The translations under genes and the position numbers were made by a program. From assembly GCA_031273585.1 (NCBI GenBank), contig JAISRP010000129.1, positions 1-9,284 of the forward strand: a DNA stretch of 9,284 bases, given 5' to 3'. Source of the stretch: Synergistaceae bacterium (lineage in GTDB: Bacteria > Synergistota > Synergistia > Synergistales > Synergistaceae). The stretch's first letter is position 1; each line of letters starts with the position of its first letter. Shown piece by piece: positions 8,286-9,284 of the stretch. The notes beneath the pieces were generated by a model. It saw only the letters and a program-made list of their open reading frames with translations. It was not told the DNA's origin and ran no database searches.

Positions 8286-8520
8286 CGCCCCTATAATTGA
8301 TTATATAGCAATTTAACATTAGAAGCCTAAAGGGTAAAGATTGAAAACCTTTGCTGTCACCGCAACCGTCATCGGCAAGATTTCACGCGGTTTATTCAAT
8401 CGGCTATATCTCGAAACGAATCCGCTTTGTGGCCCGCATCGTTCGTCATCTCATCCGCGACACCATAGTATTTCCTTTGCCCCAACGCGACATCCCTAAA
8501 ATATCTGTACTTCCTGTCCA
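8286..8520. other. AT-rich intergenic stretch between divergent genes
   Basis: No gene is recognised here. The stretch holds a perfect inverted repeat of two -10 like hexamers (TATAAT, TG, ATTATA at 8292-8305). One copy reads to each side, so it could be a weak minus-strand promoter for the four-gene block, although no good -35 was found. A 77-codon minus-strand frame covers 8396-8629, but it overlaps the membrane-gene start and has no ribosome site. Composition is clearly more AT-rich than the flanking plus-strand genes, as in acquired DNA. Confidence 0.4.
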
Positions 8521-8549
8521 ATGACACGGGCGCGCCTCTATAATATAAT
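8521..8549 (+). promoter_or_regulatory. Sigma-70 type promoter for the right-edge membrane gene
   Basis: ATGACA at 8521-8526 matches the TTGACA consensus at five of six positions. It is 17 bases from a perfect TATAAT at 8544-8549. A second TATAAT overlaps it at 8539-8544. The predicted start of transcription is near 8556, 37 bases before the ATG of the next gene. Confidence 0.65.
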
Positions 8550-8556
8550 GGGCATC

Positions 8557-8570
8557 GCGGGTTTTCCCGC
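8557..8570 (+). promoter_or_regulatory. Hairpin at the predicted 5' end of the membrane-gene transcript
   Basis: GCGGG and CCCGC pair across a TTTT loop, right at the expected transcript start. It could stabilise the mRNA end, or serve as an inverted-repeat operator overlapping the start site. The T residues are in the loop and not after the stem, so it is not a terminator. Confidence 0.35.
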
Positions 8571-8592
8571 ACAAACACGACGGAGGTCTCTG

Positions 8593-9284
8593 ATGGACGG
8601 GGAAAAAATATCTTCACAGCTTCCAACATATGCTGAATCGGACGGACGAGGCCTTGCCTCGCCGGGAAACGCGATGGCGGCGTTGATGATCGCGGTAATC
8701 TGGTTCAAGTTTCACACCTTCGACGAGGCCATACTGCCTCGGCACACGCTCACCCTCATAACGGGGACCGGCGCGCTCGGCGCGCTCCTGCTCCTGTTTA
8801 TGCCGGCGCTGCTCCTCCCCCGCAGGGCGCGGGGCGCGGCGCTTGTCGCCTTGGACTCGCTCCTGTCGCTGCTGCTGCTGGCGGACCTCCTGTACGTGAG
8901 GTTCTACGCGGACCTCTTCTCGCTGCGGAACATAGGGCTGTCCTCCTACGCGTGGGAGATAGCGTCCTCCATCGCGGGGCTCGCCAGGGCGCGAGATGCG
9001 CTGTACTTCGCGGACATACCGGTGTTCGCCCTGCTCGCGCGCTTCATCAGGGACAAAAACGGATGGGGGCGGCTGACGCCTGTCAGGGCCGCGTCCGTGT
9101 GCGCGGTCATGTTAATGGGCGCATCCGGGCTCGCGTGGAAAATTTACGACTACGACGGAGCCGTCCCCGGGGCGATCCGCTCGCTGTGGGACCGCCCGTC
9201 GGTGGCGACGAGCACCGGGACGCTCGTCTACCACGCGGCGGACGTATTGAACATCATCGACGACGCCGTTTCGAGGAAAAGCTA
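8593..9284 (+). CDS. LTA synthase/phosphoglycerol-transferase-like membrane protein, 3'-partial
   Basis: Open frame of 230 codons running off the right edge. It starts at ATG 8593 with GGAGG (8582-8586) six bases upstream. The sequence resembles the N-terminal membrane part of LtaS/sulfatase-fold phosphoglycerol transferases, which move glycerol-phosphate from lipid to polymer or glycan at the outer face of the membrane. About five hydrophobic segments are visible (roughly residues 27-40, 53-76, 81-101, 137-151 and 166-183), with the DLLYVRFYADLFS stretch (98-110), FADIPVF (139-145) and GTLVYHAADVL (209-219) characteristic of the family before the extracellular catalytic domain. The catalytic sulfatase-like domain with its metal site and nucleophilic Thr is beyond the window, so the family call rests on the N-terminus only. 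It is divergent from the minus-strand block and has its own promoter. GC content returns to the high level of the left part of the window. Confidence 0.75.
   Translation, partial: MDGEKISSQLPTYAESDGRGLASPGNAMAALMIAVIWFKFHTFDEAILPRHTLTLITGTGALGALLLLFMPALLLPRRARGAALVALDSLLSLLLLADLLYVRFYADLFSLRNIGLSSYAWEIASSIAGLARARDALYFADIPVFALLARFIRDKNGWGRLTPVRAASVCAVMLMGASGLAWKIYDYDGAVPGAIRSLWDRPSVATSTGTLVYHAADVLNIIDDAVSRKS

Noticed and set aside
8341..8500. Short plus-strand frame from a TTG at 8341 beginning LKTFAVTATV
   Set aside because: A weak AAGGGT lies upstream, but the frame is short, ends at a TAA near 8499 and resembles nothing recognised.
8396..8629. Minus-strand 77-codon open frame
   Set aside because: Overlaps the start, ribosome site and promoter of the plus-strand membrane gene, has no ribosome site of its own, and no part of it is recognised. 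It could contain decayed coding sequence but cannot be supported.
1..9284. CRISPR array, tRNA, rRNA, insertion sequence
   Set aside because: No regularly spaced direct repeats, no tRNA-like cloverleaf and no transposase were seen. No terminal inverted repeats were recognised at the 4062 junction.

Overview
The window looks like part of a cell-surface glycan or accessory locus in a bacterium with a high-GC genome. The outer genes are GC-rich and use ATA (Ile) and AGG (Arg) codons freely. Together with a broken LtaS-type gene edge and the polysaccharide-type neighbours, this is reminiscent of Synergistota, but no marker gene is present, so the taxon is only a low-confidence guess.

Layout. (1) 1-3102, plus strand: a large hybrid histidine kinase, probably cut by the left edge, with GAF, PAS, HisKA, HATPase, a degenerate receiver, an intact receiver and HPt in one chain. 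It is followed by two small hairpins; the second is a likely intrinsic terminator. (2) 3188-3847, plus: a NeuD/PglD-type sugar O-/N-acetyltransferase with its own strong Shine-Dalgarno site. (3) 3899-about 4062, plus: a previously unmarked remnant of the N-terminus of an AMP-forming acyl ligase, frameshifted near its start and cut off where the next, opposite-strand gene ends. (4) 8285-4051, minus strand: four tightly packed genes in transcription order. They are a composite deacetylase-tail/GNAT-like ORF, a complete AMP-dependent acyl ligase, a LuxE-type acyl-protein synthetase and a LuxC-type acyl-CoA reductase. No luciferase or luxD-type gene is visible. (5) 8593-9284, plus: the 5' part of a membrane LTA-synthase/phosphoglycerol-transferase-like gene that runs off the right edge. 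It is preceded by a good sigma-70 type promoter.

How it may work together (inference). The ligase, LuxE and LuxC enzymes together suggest activation of a carboxylic acid, its transfer to an enzyme thiol and its reduction to an aldehyde. Here they sit beside glycan-modification genes rather than light-producing genes, so the product more likely feeds decoration of a surface sugar or a specialised lipid. The minus-strand block becomes strikingly AT-rich towards its 5' end (about 7720-8540). It also ends inside a broken plus-strand ligase gene. Both facts suggest that the block was inserted or recombined into a resident plus-strand locus.
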